A stretch of DNA of 64,000 nt from Tetrahymena thermophila SB210 (lineage: Eukaryota; Ciliophora; Oligohymenophorea; Hymenostomatida; Tetrahymenidae): positions 62,001 to 126,000 of the forward strand of contig NW_002476270.1 in NCBI RefSeq assembly GCF_000189635.1, written 5' to 3'. Made by a program: the position numbers and the translations under genes. This document shows positions 38,609-50,640 of this stretch, in pieces (the stretch's first letter is position 1; every line of letters begins with the position of its first letter). The notes under the pieces are model-generated. The model was not told the origin of the DNA, searched no databases, and saw only the letters and a program-made list of their open reading frames with translations.

Positions 38609-40293
38609 AAACTAAGTATGTCAATATTTAGCTGATTGTTATTAATTTAGAGTAGCACTTGTGCTTTTTAATGAATTTCGTATCAATTTTTTATAGTTTA
38701 AACTTCAATTAAAAGTTATTAATTTTTTTTAATTTTTTTATCTTTGTCAAAAAAAATCATATTTTTAACCATGAATTTAAATCTTAATTAATGAAGACCA
38801 AAGAAGTTTAAATTTTAAATAATACCGAAAGACTTAACAAATTTTTTAGTGATTATAATTTCAATAAAAACTTATTTAGATTATTGAATATTAAATACTT
38901 AAACTAAAATTATATAAAAAAAATGTGTTCAAATTCTTATTTTATTTTTAACTATTTAAATTATAAAATTAAGTATTGTCCTAAATTAGAAATTTTTGTT
39001 TTGAGATCTGAAAATTAAAATATATTTTTATATTTAGAAATGCTTAAATAAAATAAATTTCAACAAATATTTTATTAATATATATAGACTGATAATATTA
39101 TTTATTTTTCTATAATTTATTATTTTTTATATTTACTAATTTATTAAAGATTTATAAAAGTATAGTATACACTAATCTATATTATTATATTATTTATCTG
39201 ATTTGATTTTGATAGCACAAAATTTATTTAAAACAAAGAATTAGATGTATTCTTTTTTTATAAATAAAGTTTGAATATGAAAAATACTTTTCTAGCGATT
39301 TACTACTAACACAAACTAAATGTATTTTTTTTTAAATTATCCTTTTTTATAACTTTTCAATCTATCTATCCTAAATTAGAAATCCAATCGATAGAATTTT
39401 TTATGAGTTTCATAATAATAGTTAATATAATTTATTGTGGATTTTAAACAAAAGATATTGAATGTTATTATTAATTTTTTTTATATGTTTTTAAAATAAA
39501 AAAATATATTTAGTTTAAGATTATTTAATATTAATATTTTTTTTACTTAACTAGAATTTAAGGTCTTTCTTTAAAATACTTTTAAATACAAAATCTATTA
39601 AAAATTTAATAATAGATATTACTTATTAAATTTTATTTTATAAAATTTTAATATTCTTTCAAAATGTTTAGAAAAGTCTTAAATAAAAATAAACTCTTAA
39701 ATCTCTTTGATCTAAAAAAGATCTTAAAATAATTATAATAGATTATTTAATCTATATTTATTAGTGTATACATATTTCATTTTAACTTTTAAAGTATTAA
39801 GAAAGGGGTACGATATTTTATAATATACTTTTTATTTATTAAAAATATTTTAAACAAAATTATTTAACTTTTAAAAAACTATTAATAATTTATAAACATA
39901 TTCTTTTTTTCTTCAATTTTAACTTTTTTAAATTAAAATAAATAAGCAAATTTAAATTAAATTAATTTCAATTGAAAAAATCTTCTAGTAATAATTTAGT
40001 AGAAATAAAAATATTATAGTAGTGAGTATTTGTCTGTACTCTGAAATAAATTGTTCTATATATAAAGTCTTTTAAATCTTAGTAAATATTCTACGAATGA
40101 AAATTAACTAAGTAAATTTTTGGGCACTTTTAATATCTCTTTAAAGAAAATTATTGAGTAATAAGTTGATTAATATATTAAAAAAATCTTAAAAAAAGTT
40201 AATCTTCAAATTATTACATAAAAATATACTAGCTATTAGATTCGAGATATTAGGAAAGTTGATACTTTTTGAATTTCTTTAAAATAAAATAGT
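38393..40293. other. long A+T-rich intergenic region
   Basis: 1.9 kb between co-directional genes. Includes a TAAA microsatellite at 38560-38609. Nothing gene-like on either strand. Confidence 0.6.
38560..38609. repeat. (TAAA)n microsatellite
   Basis: About twelve perfect AAAT/TAAA units shortly after the stop of the thioredoxin-fold gene. Confidence 0.9.
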
Positions 40294-42650
40294 ATGATTA
40301 ATCATCACACATCTTTTGAGAGCTAGATGGGAAAGCTCTAAGACTTGAATCATAAGATTTAAGATATAGTTAAGCAACCTTTCACTGAAAGAAGAATGTA
40401 AGAAAACATAGAAACAGATGAAAGTAAATATACATATGAAAGATTATTATTTATATTAAAGGATTATTTATTAATATAAAATAATAGAAATAGAGTTACA
40501 GATAGCTTTAAAGTAAATTTTAGAGTATGAGCATATGCTGTTAAATTGCTCTTAAAATTTTGGTAAATTACAATAATTCTATAATTTTGATTTTCATACT
40601 TTGATTTTTCATAAAGAAATGATAAATGAAGCATTTAAAGAAGAATTTGAAAAGATGGATGCTTAGGTAGAAGAGTTAATACAAGAAAAAGAAAGAGAAT
40701 TATAATCTTATGCAACAAGATGTGAATAACTTTAGGTAAATTTAAAAAAAATATTTAAAAGCAAATTGCTTAAAATAAAGTAAATTCCTATTTTTATTAA
40801 AAAGGAAGCTAATAATGAGCTATCTTAGAAAAATTTTTCAATAGTTAGTAATTTAGAGCAGCTTGAAGAAGAATTAAATAGATAAAAAGAATAGCAAAGA
40901 AAATTAGAGCTTCAGATATGTTAACTTAATGAATCACATAATGAAAATACTGTAATTAAGAATTTACACATAATTTTAGTTTAGAAACTTTATGCTTTTA
41001 TTATTTTTTAAAGGTTTAAATAAGAGAAAGATAAGCTACAGTATAATAGTTGTAAGAAGAAAATTAGCAATAAACTTAGCAACAGTAGAGGATTTTATAT
41101 AAATAAAAAACGGAAATTATCGATCTCCAAGAAAAATATGAAGATTTGTTAAGATAAATGGAAGATAATTCAAAATAATATGCAGATTCCTTAAAAGAAA
41201 TAGATAGTAAATTTATTTTTCATTTTAAGCTGTAAACTTACATGCTGAACAGAAATTTTTTTTTTTCTGATCAAGTTTCTTAATTAATTTAAGCCCTAAA
41301 TTTTTTTAAATCATAGATTTAAAAAATAAAAATTCCCAGCTGAAAGAAATGAACTAGCATCTAAAAGATGAAATCATTAAAATTTTAGAAGAGAAAGAAC
41401 TTCTATTTAGCAGTGATAACCTAGATAAGGATTAAAATGCTTATAATAGCATGCAAAATGGAGAAGAGGGAAACGAAGTTTAGACTTTAAGTCTTCCTAA
41501 AACAGCTTAAAAGGAATAAAATTAAAATGGATCTATTTTAGACAGTTTTAAAAATTAATTCTCTACAATTTATGGAGACTTAATGAGTGATTATAACAAA
41601 GAAAAGCATCCAAAGTCAAGCAGACTCCAACATATTCATATAACTAATTAGGCCAATCATGAAGTCAGTAAATTTTAATCAGCAGAGAGTAACAGAAGTC
41701 ATATTTTCAATATTGGCAATTAATTATCACAAATTAAAAAGGAAGAATCGTTTTTTGAAGGATTTAATCCTAATACTCAACGCTCTACTGATAGTTAAAT
41801 GAGCTTTAATATTGTTTAAAACTTTTTAAGAGATAATAATGCAAATTTAGAAAATAATAATGAATAAGAAATATATGAAAAAGTTAATCTATCATAAAAA
41901 AACTCTAAATCATCATAGCTCTCAATCCGTTCTTCTTTTGAAAGTCCTAGGATCTAATAAATAATTGTTCCTTAGTAAAGTTAAAATAAATCTCAATCAA
42001 GTATTCCGTCATAATAAGAATATTTGGATAATAATCTTAAAAGCAGAAACTTAAATGACCAGGATAATTAAGAATAAGATTAAATTTATTAAAATGAAAT
42101 TAAGCTAGATAAGTATTCAGCCAAACTACATAAAGGTCACTAAAGATACTTGTCTGCAATACCAACAAGTAAATCTAACTCATTCAATGAAAGTGAAGAT
42201 GAGACCGGAAATGTTGAAAAAATAAAAAACCATTCTATTTTAAATAGTAATATAGTTGAGAATCAAGAAACCTAAATAAAAAAGCTTGATGCAGAAACAT
42301 AAACAAAAATTAATTAGGGAAATAATAAAATAAATATGTAAATATAAACTGATAATGTTCAAGTGGATAACTCAGAAACTTAAACATCAATAATTTACTC
42401 ATAAAATAAAGATGTTTAAACAGAAAAAGAAGCAAATGAAGAATTAAAAAATGAAAAAAACTCATCTCAAGATAAATCTAATTAAAATTAGCAATAAAAC
42501 AAAAACAAAACAAACAACGAATCAGAAAATAATTGTTAAAAATGTGTGTATGCTCAGGACCCATATTATGTAAGGAATAAGAATATAATTTTTATTGCTT
42601 TAATTTTATCAATAATAATTTAAATTTTATAAAGGTTTTTTACATATTGA
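40294..42650 (+). CDS. tail-anchored coiled-coil protein, unknown
   Basis: ATG 40294 (MINHHTSFESQMGKLQDLNH), TGA 42648-42650, with about four introns in the first 1 kb (for example around 40510-40615, 40735-40800, 40970-41013 and 41208-41329). The N-terminal half is E, K, L and Q-rich coiled coil (for example LEQLEEELNRQKEQQRKLEL). The long last exon is low-complexity, Asn/Gln/Ser/Lys-rich. The extreme C-terminus is a single hydrophobic span (IIFIALILSIIIQILQRFF) followed by TY and the stop, the arrangement of a tail-anchored protein inserted post-translationally in an organelle membrane. No signal peptide. The layout (coiled coil plus tail anchor) is like tethering factors, but no homologue is recognised. 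Confidence 0.75.
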
Positions 42651-42667
42651 TTTGCTAGACTGCAAAA

Positions 42668-42964
42668 ATGAATTCTAAATATAAAGATGATGTTATTGAC
42701 TTTGATATTAAATAATTTTATTAAGAAATTAAGGAAATAATACCAATTAATCAGGTATATCATCTATCTACTTATTTTATATTACATATCCATCAAGTAT
42801 TTTTTTATTTATTAAATGAAATAGTGGTATTAATGGGCTAGTAATAAGTTAATAGAATTGAGAAATTAGTTTATGAAAAGATGATTAAAGACTATCTAAA
42901 GAATAATTTATCTCTTCAAGATATTCATTCTTTAATTTTGTTGATAGTGATAAAAATTGTTTGA
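42668..42964 (+). CDS. small ORF at head of a triplicated unit
   Basis: 98-residue ORF beginning MNSKYKDDVIDFDIKQFYQE 17 bp after the upstream stop, ending at TGA 42962-42964. It reads through a possible intron (GTATATC... to ...AAATAG, about 42754-42823) without loss of frame, so intron or coding is undecided. The C-terminal part (RIEKLVYEKMIKDYLKNNLS then LQDIHSLI) is repeated in two degenerate downstream copies. No family recognised. Confidence 0.4.
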
Positions 42965-44125
42965 AGTAAAAAAAACAAAACATGTTTTAAATCTAGAATG
43001 ATAAAAAAATGAATCTTTCTTTCTCTGTTTTGTTAGTTAATTAGTAAGATTCTAATGATTTTTAAGATAAATACTCTTAAAAGTATAAAAATATATCATA
43101 AATAAAAAAATCTTAATAAATAAATTTTGCTTTATATAAATATTTAATAAAATGAATCTAATTTTAGATTATCTGTAATGTGAATTCTTTTTCTTTGTAT
43201 TTAGTTTTAACAAATAAATTATTAATCAATATACAGTTCTACCTATCATTTCACTTTCATCTTTATTTTTATGTATCTATTAAATTAAATAGGGGTATTA
43301 ATGAGCTAGTAGTAAATTGAAATATTATTAATGAGTATCTAAAGAATAATTTAACTCCTCAAGATATTCAATTATTAATTTGGTTGGTATTTAGTGGTAA
43401 AAATTGTTTGATTTATAAAACTCAACTTATTTTAGGTCAAGAATAGTAACCTAATGAATGATTATTTTTTTTTCTCTCTGTTTAATTAGCTTATTAGATT
43501 CAAATGATTAAGATAAAAATACTAATAAATATTATAATATAAATATCTTAAATAAATAAAAATGCTTAATAATATGAATCTAAGTTTAGATTCTTTGAAA
43601 TGTAAATTATGTTTCATTGCATTTAGTCTTAAAAATTAAATAATAATCACTATATGGTTCTACTTATTATATCACAATTATTTCCATTTTTTTTTACTTA
43701 ATATTAATGAACTGTAGGAAATTAATAGAATTGAGAAATTACTTTATGTAAAGATGATTAAAGACTATTTAAAGGATAATTTATCTCCTTTAGATATTTA
43801 TTCTTTAATTTGGTATTTATTGAGTTATAGAAATTGTTCTTTTTAAAAATAAAACAACCTATTTTTATCTTTGATAACAACCAAACGAATCTTTGTTATT
43901 TTCTTACTCTGTTTAGTTAATTTGTTAGATTCTAATTATTAAGAGAAATACTAATAAATAATATAAAATATATCATAAATAGAAATAAATTAATTTGTTT
44001 TATAAAAATATTTAATTATATGAATCTAATTTTAGATTCTTTGAGTGTAAATTATTTTTTTTACATTTAGTTTTAATAAATAAATAAAGAATCAATTTAT
44101 GGTTCTACTTATCATATCACATTTT
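42825..44125. repeat. three diverged tandem copies, period about 420 bp
   Basis: Units at about 42825-43255, 43292-43670 and 43703-44122. Each starts near GGTATTAATG/ATTAATGA, then a block coding for IKDYLK(N/D)NLSxxDIxxLI, then TTAGATTCTAATGAT-like sequence, ATGAATCTAATTTTAGATT, and ends in GGTTCTAC(C/T)TATCAT. The second and third copies carry in-frame TGA codons and indels, so they look like decaying duplicates. No mobile-element terminal repeats seen. Confidence 0.75.
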
Positions 44126-44338
44126 TTGTCATTTTTATGTTATATGAATTAGTTATTGGTTAGATATCATCAGAATAAATAGAAACTATTGTCATAGTTA
44201 TTTACTATCACCAATAACTAAATACTATTTTACAGTTTGTGAGAATTCAAAATATTTAGTTAGTACTTAGACAGACTATCTTACCAATTTTTTTATCTTA
44301 AAGTCCTTTTAAATAATTAAAAAGAATACTTTATTTAT

Positions 44339-44911
44339 TCAAAGCTTAAAATCATCTTAAGCTTTGTTAGTCTTTTAATAATTTGAAATCCTAGATAAAC
44401 TTTACTGCATATAACTATTCTCAACATCTAATTATTACTATAATAGATTTCTTTACATTTCCACCATTTCGCTTTATCTAACCTAAGAATCTCTTATATT
44501 AGCTAGTAACTCCTAAGAATATTTTATGCATACAAGACTAATGCAAATGTATATTAATATTAGAAGTATTAGAAATATATTTATCATAAAAATAAGATCA
44601 CTATTTTCTGAATTATAATTTGGATTATAGTTAACCAGCTGTAAAACTAAAGAGACTAAGTGATAAATTATTATTACAATTACAACAAAAAGCATTTTTT
44701 GAAATAGCTAGATATATTGTTCCTACATAGTTATTAGCCCAATAAGTCCATAAATAAAAGTAGAAATAAAAACAATTTCCATAAGCCCAAGTGATAACGA
44801 TATCTAATCATTAACTATGATAGAGAATGTATTCAAAATACAAAAGCATAGAGAAAAGAATATGTAACATCCTAATCTAAGCTTTTTTTACTTGTTAAAT
44901 TCTATATTCAT
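44339..44911 (-). CDS. small four-transmembrane protein, unknown
   Basis: Intronless 190-residue ORF, ATG 44911 (MNIEFNKQKKLRLG), TGA 44341-44339. Four hydrophobic spans are spaced CYIFFSLCFCILNTFSIIV, LMEIVFISTFIYGLIGLI, MLFVVIVIIIYHLVSLVL and LIFMINIFLILLILIYICIS. A hydrophilic Gln/Ser-rich tail of about 70 residues follows, likely cytosolic together with the basic N-terminus. The arrangement recalls tetraspan proteins but the Cys-Cys-Gly loop motif of tetraspanins is absent. Codon pattern and TAA/TAG use match neighbours. Function unknown. Confidence 0.7.
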
Positions 44912-46230
44912 TCTTAATTTCTTTATTATATTCAATTTTTAATTATTTGAATTTTTGTATAATAATTAATTTCTTTAATTTACAATTTATGGAAGTCTTA
45001 ATTTGCAAATTACCTATTCTTAATCTAAATTGCCCTAAAATTAATTAATTTTTTTGATTATTTCAATTATAAATCCCACTTTTTATCAGATATTCTTTCA
45101 TTTCAATTTAAACTGGTGGGGTTTTTTTTCTAAAACAACACTTAACAAACAATTTCAATTAAAAAAAGGCATAAAATCTTATAATAATGTTCATATTATT
45201 GATTAAAGAAATTGTTCATGTATCCTTTAGATTTCAACCCTGAATATCTATTAATTTTAGAGTAATCAGAGAATTTATATAATATGATATTTCGCCTATT
45301 ATAATTCATTTACATTTAATCAGATAAATTCTATACTTATTATTATTAAAACATTTATTTTATCGTCATTTTATTTTTGAACGCTTTCTTATTTAAAAAT
45401 TTTAATTATTTTTTATATCTACGAGCTACTAATTATAAAAATCTAAATATTATTAATTTGTTATTTCTTAATTATTATTTACAAAAAAATAATATTAAAA
45501 ATACATTTTTAGGTAAAAAAAATTTTTATGGAAAATTGTAAGATTAACAGATACCTAAAATTTGAATATTATTTAAGTTAACTTGTTTTCAAAATATAGT
45601 AAAAATATGTAGATAATATTAAATTTTAGAATTTTTATTTAAAAGGTTATTTATATGCTCTGATAAGTATTGTGTTTTATAAAATTAATAAAATAAAACA
45701 TGTTTATTTACTTAGGTAGTTGAGAGAAAATAAGATTATTGTAATTTAATTTAAATAAATAAATATTTTAAATAAATATAAAACTTCAAAGTACTATATT
45801 TTATTTAATACATTTTAATAAAATTGTTAATTAAACAAATTAATTAAAAAATTATTGAATTTTTTTCTAAATTTTATTTCAAAAATAGAATTCTGATTTA
45901 AAAATTTTATTTATAAGTAATATCTGATAAGTATTGTGATTTATAAAATCAATAAAATATAATATGTTTATTTACTTAAGTAGTTGAGAGATAATAAGGT
46001 TATCATAAATAATATTAGATTATTTAAATAAATAAATATTTTAAATAAGCAAACTCTACTTTTTAATGAATTAAATAAATACATAAATTTATTTTTTTTT
46101 TCTTTAAAATAAGAGATTAATTTACTTAATTCACAGATTTAAAAAACCATAAAAAAACATAAATAAATAAATAAACTTTGCCATTTATCTACCTTATATT
46201 TTATAATAAAGCTGTTTTATTTAAAATAGC
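44912..46230. other. A+T-rich spacer with a duplicated segment
   Basis: 1.3 kb between two minus-strand genes. The central part contains the direct repeat listed at 45655-46050. No gene seen. Confidence 0.6.
45655..46050. repeat. direct repeat, two copies about 265 bp apart
   Basis: About 45655-45775 and 45920-46050 share CTGATAAGTATTGTG, TTTATTTACTTA, GTAGTTGAGAGA and TTAAATAAATAAATATTTTA in order, with about 85-90 percent identity by eye. Confidence 0.8.
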
Positions 46231-47028
46231 TCAAATAGTGTATGTATCTTTAATTTCTACAGAATTTTCTGTAAGACTGTACAAGAATTTTGCAATTTTA
46301 TTGTTTTTCTTTACTTTAATGACTATTTATCCAGCTATATCTTTTTGATATCCACTAGGATTTTCAAATACTTCAATTATTGAATCTGCATAGCTTTCTA
46401 TTATACCGAGTAGTCTCTATAAATCTTAATCGAATGTACAAGTAGAAAGGATAAATAGAGAAGGCTTTTTTGAATGAGTTTTGCAAAGCTATATCAAACT
46501 ACAAACAAAAGTATACAAAAGTGCTTTATTTTAAGTTCTATCAAAAAGGTTTGTTAGATTATCAATAATTATAGATGGATTACCTTCCTACTTGTCCAAA
46601 GAAAGTTCTATTTTTTTTACTATTTTAGTATAATATTCTTACTCGTTGTTATCCTTAAGCTACAACTTTAAGGCATTTGAAGGAGGTTCTGACCAACTTT
46701 AATGAGTTTCTTCAATAAAAGGTAAATCTTCGGGAACCCAATCATTACAATTAGAAAACAAATCTATGTATGTAAGCTACTCTCTTGTAATATATGGGAC
46801 AATATTTTATCCAGTTCTTTTTAGTGTGTTCAAGTAGTGTGCATAATTTTAAGTAGCAGCAATTAAAGAAACTCCATCATTTTTCTTTAAATAAATGTTT
46901 AAAATCTAAGAAATCGTGAAGTTAGCATTATTGTATATTGTGTCTTTGATAAAGAAGAAAGAACTCTTTGGTTTAACTTCATCATCCCAAGGAAAATCTG
47001 CAACTAAATCTTTGATTCTTTAAAACAT
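46231..47028 (-). CDS. ELP6: probable Elongator complex subunit Elp6
   Basis: Intronless ORF of 265 residues, ATG 47028, TGA 46233-46231. It has the RecA-like, ATPase-dead layout of Elp6: N-terminal FFFIKDTIYNNANFTISQIL in the place of a P-loop with no Gly-Lys-Ser/Thr, then IYLKKNDGVSLIAATQNYAH, GQNIVPYITREQLTYIDLF, a buried strand PSIIIDNLTNLF in the Walker-B position, FILSTCTFDQDL, and a C-terminal AGQIVIKV strand. Length agrees with other Elp6 proteins. Elp4-Elp5-Elp6 form a hexameric ring that binds tRNA for wobble-uridine modification. The assignment rests on fold pattern and order of blocks, so Elp4/5 or another inactive RecA-like protein is not excluded. Confidence 0.65.
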
Positions 47029-47541
47029 TTTATTTGAAATCTATTAAAAATAGCTAAATTATTCTATCTATAAATATTGTTAAGAAACTATTAAAAGTGT
47101 TAAATAATTTTAAAATCAGTACAAAAGTAATTAATTATAATATTAGCTCTATAAGCTTTAATAATTTTTGAGATGATTATAACCTTAATATCCTCTACCA
47201 AATATGCTTATGAGAATAATTATTACTAAACCAATAAATTCTAATTCTTTTTATTTATAATGTCTAATTGATCTAATTATTTTCTTAATTAGAATAAATT
47301 TGAAGGTAGGCAGCTCTTATAAAAAAAATAAAATATAAACAATTATTAAATATATTAAATTACAAATAAAAACAAATATTAATTATTAAATGAAAACATA
47401 AAAAACAATATTAGATGAATAAATAGTAATAATTAATTATTTAATATTTAATTATTCTTTTTAAGTTAATGTTTATAATTAATCAAAAGTATTTACAAAT
47501 AACTATTTAAAATTCTTTATTTTATCTTTGCATATGCTAGT
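47029..47541. other. intergenic spacer
   Basis: A+T-rich region between two minus-strand genes, no ORF or element recognised. Confidence 0.6.
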
Positions 47542-49912
47542 TCAATTTAAATTAATGCTAACTATTAGTCTACCTATTTCTTTGGCAAGTTCTGGTGTCT
47601 ATAATTAAAAAAAAATAAATATTTATTTCAATTAACAATATGTATTTATTTATTAATTTACTTAAAGAATTTTTTTAGAAAATTAATTCAAGTCAATTTT
47701 AGATATTTGTTCTGGAGAGATTTTATATAGTTTTTGATATTTATTCAGTAAATCTTAAAGGTATTCACTTTGATAAGGAGTTGGTTCTTAAATTTGACAA
47801 CTTCTAAACCATATAGAGAAATTATTATTGAAAATAGAAGCTAAAAGGTCATTTACTCTTCTACTTATAATATCATATAGCTTATCTTTAAGCTGCTGTT
47901 GTTGGGATTCAGATAGGTGACTAGAGTCCTAAATCATTACTTCAATAAATTCTTCAAGTCTTTAATGAACATTTAAAAACATAATCTATTAATTTTCATT
48001 ATTCAATTCAATCTAGTAGCTTTCATATTCTTATTGTTCTTTTTCCTGAGCTTATTACTCAGCTTGCTTTTATTTTTGTAATTCTTATTCTTTTTTCTTT
48101 CTTTCTTATTAAATTTAATATTCACTTTTATAAATTAGGCCATTCATGAAATGATTTTCATCCTTTTAATTTTATTATTTATTTTAAAAATTACTTTTTT
48201 AAAATCTTTGCTCGGAAAGCTCATTTTATTAATTCTCTTATTGAATTTCGTTATAATCAAAATTCTCTTATTAATCATGCAAAAAATCCTCTTCATTTTA
48301 TCTTAATTAGTATTCTTACTCATCCTCACAAGACCTCTCTCTAATTTTATTTTAATTTGAGCTTACAGAAAACTTAGAAGCTCTAAATGCATTTCTTTCA
48401 CCTTAATATCCATTTTCCTACTCTTGTTATGGATGATTTTTATCATAGATCTTTTGATCAAGAATGCCAATATTTTTAAGGATATCTTTTTCTTAAGAAG
48501 AGAAAGATTGTTTTATAATTTCAAAAGATGATGGAAATTCTTATTATTAAGGTTGATTTAACTATTAACTATTTATTTGATTAAATGTATTATCGTTAGC
48601 ATTGAATTCTTAAGAAAATGGATTTTTACTCCTTCTTAGCCCATTTTAATTACTATATTCCTCTTTGCTTTAAACATCATTGATAAAAGCTTCATTTTCT
48701 AAAGCAAATTCTTACTTTTCTGCACTACAAAATGTATTAAATTTATTATTTGAATAAATAGGAGATGTTATAAAAGACTCAAGTCTCTCTGTGATTTTAG
48801 ATATATTTTAATCCTTGTTTTGATTTTTATTAGATTATAGGTTTACATTTTAGTCAGCCAATAGATTCTTATTACTATAAAGACTTATTAGAATAATTAA
48901 TATGTTGTAAATTGAGATTTTTCTTTCTCTCTTATGCAATAAATCTGTAGGATCAAAATCACTATTTTTTTTTAAATTATGTAGTACATTTTCTAAATTT
49001 TCTTTATCTGCTTCTCCGTATACCATAATAGCAATACTTTGTGCCTTATTTATACTAATAAAAATCAAGCTAGGATCAAGATATTTTTAAGTTATTTCTA
49101 TTTTTTAATAAGTTAATTAATTAATAAATAAATAATCTAAGAAAGAATCTTAATTACATTGATAAAATTCCACTCCAACCACTTTCTCTGAAATAGCCCT
49201 TGCAAATAAGAAAAATATCAAATCATCATCATCATAATTCTATTATAAAAATCTTTTAAAATTGTATTTTAAATGAAAATTTTCAAATTAAAATACTGCT
49301 AAAATAATTTAATCTCTGGCTATTTTTAGGAGTAAAACTCAACACTAACTAATAAGTTTACTAATTACTTAATAAAAAAATAATAAATTGCTGAAATGTT
49401 TGTTTTTTCTTTTTATAAAATTAACTACCTATTCTAACTACTTTTATTATTTACTCTTTTTTTTTATAGTCTCATATACATGTTGCGGAAAAGGTATTAT
49501 ATTCTTTTATAATTTAAGACTAGATTTTCCAGATAAGAGATGCTATGTTTCTTTTTAAAATTTTGTTGTATATATTTCTTCAATCATCTTCTATGTTTGA
49601 TCTATACATTTTACAAAATTTATAATTCCAATGAGGTACTAATAAATGCATACCTTTAGACATTTTTTTAGGTCTTATCCATTTATCAACTTGCTTGATA
49701 TAAGAATATAGTAAAGAATAGTTTTCTTATGATCCAGGTATTATTTGATTCAGAGCAATCTAAAAGCCAAAAAAAATTTAATTCAATAAAAATAATAAAA
49801 AAATTACCTATGACGATTATATACACACTTTATTTATTTATGATGTTTATTTCTGCACTTGTGTTACATTTTAAGTAGATTTTTAATTTACAAAACCAGC
49901 TTTTTAAGACAT
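47542..49912 (-). CDS. unrecognised protein with a folded N-terminal domain and Q-rich coiled-coil body
   Basis: ATG 49912 (MSQKAGFVNQKSTQNVTQ), TGA 47544-47542, five introns inferred from frame continuity (about 49752-49807, 49599-49649, 49252-49440, 49083-49160 and 47600-47665). The first 250 residues look globular: QENYSLLYSYIKQVDKWIRP, then LIFFLFARAISEKVVGVEFY, LDPSLIFISINKAQSIAIMV and GEADKENLENVLHNLKK. The remainder is Asn/Gln-rich with a strong charged coiled coil (about 48000-48150) and a better ordered C-terminus (for example LKDKLYDIISRRVNDLLASI and IGRLIVSINLN). I know no family with this order of blocks. No TM segment or signal peptide. Confidence 0.65.
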
Positions 49913-50640
49913 GAAATTAGTTACTTTCCTTTTACCTTTATTATATTTAATTATAATAAACACTCAACAAAAGTATTGCTTATCAAAAATCAAAAAGTAT
50001 CTATCCTTAATTACTAAAATAAATGTTAAATTTTCAAATTTTTTTAAAATTAAAGTGATTGATTAAGTTTCTATTTTCAAACTGAAACCAAAGATTTTAA
50101 TTAATAAAATAATCAAATTAGAATAATAAAAACTTTAATATTTGAAAGCAAATTCATTTATTTATGATATTAAATTTTATTATAATTCATTCATTATAGT
50201 TTAAAAATGCTTTTTCTTTTATTAACAAATATTTTATATTTAGGCGAATGATATAAATTAATAAATATTAAATTTTAAATTTATAGACAAAGGATAAAAA
50301 TAGTATAGAACATAAACGTTTCAAATATAATCACATTATAATTTATAAAATTCAATATTTATCATACTTAATTCATTTATTGATGTTTATATCTTGGATT
50401 AATTAAAAACTTTATTTATTTATTTATTTATATATTTTATTAGGTCAAATATGTTGGAAAAAATTGCTTTAAATATTATAATATAATTATTTTTATTTAT
50501 TTATTATTATTATGATTATTAAAATTCCTTGACCTCATGATAATAGTTAAATTATTACTATAAATTTACATCTTAGATTAATTAATTAATTTAATAATTA
50601 TTTAACTGCAAAAAATATTTTCTCATTTTATCTGACCCAC
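49913..50640. other. intergenic spacer
   Basis: Promoter side of the previous gene and 3' flank of the TPR gene. A+T-rich with TTTA runs, no gene seen. Confidence 0.6.
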
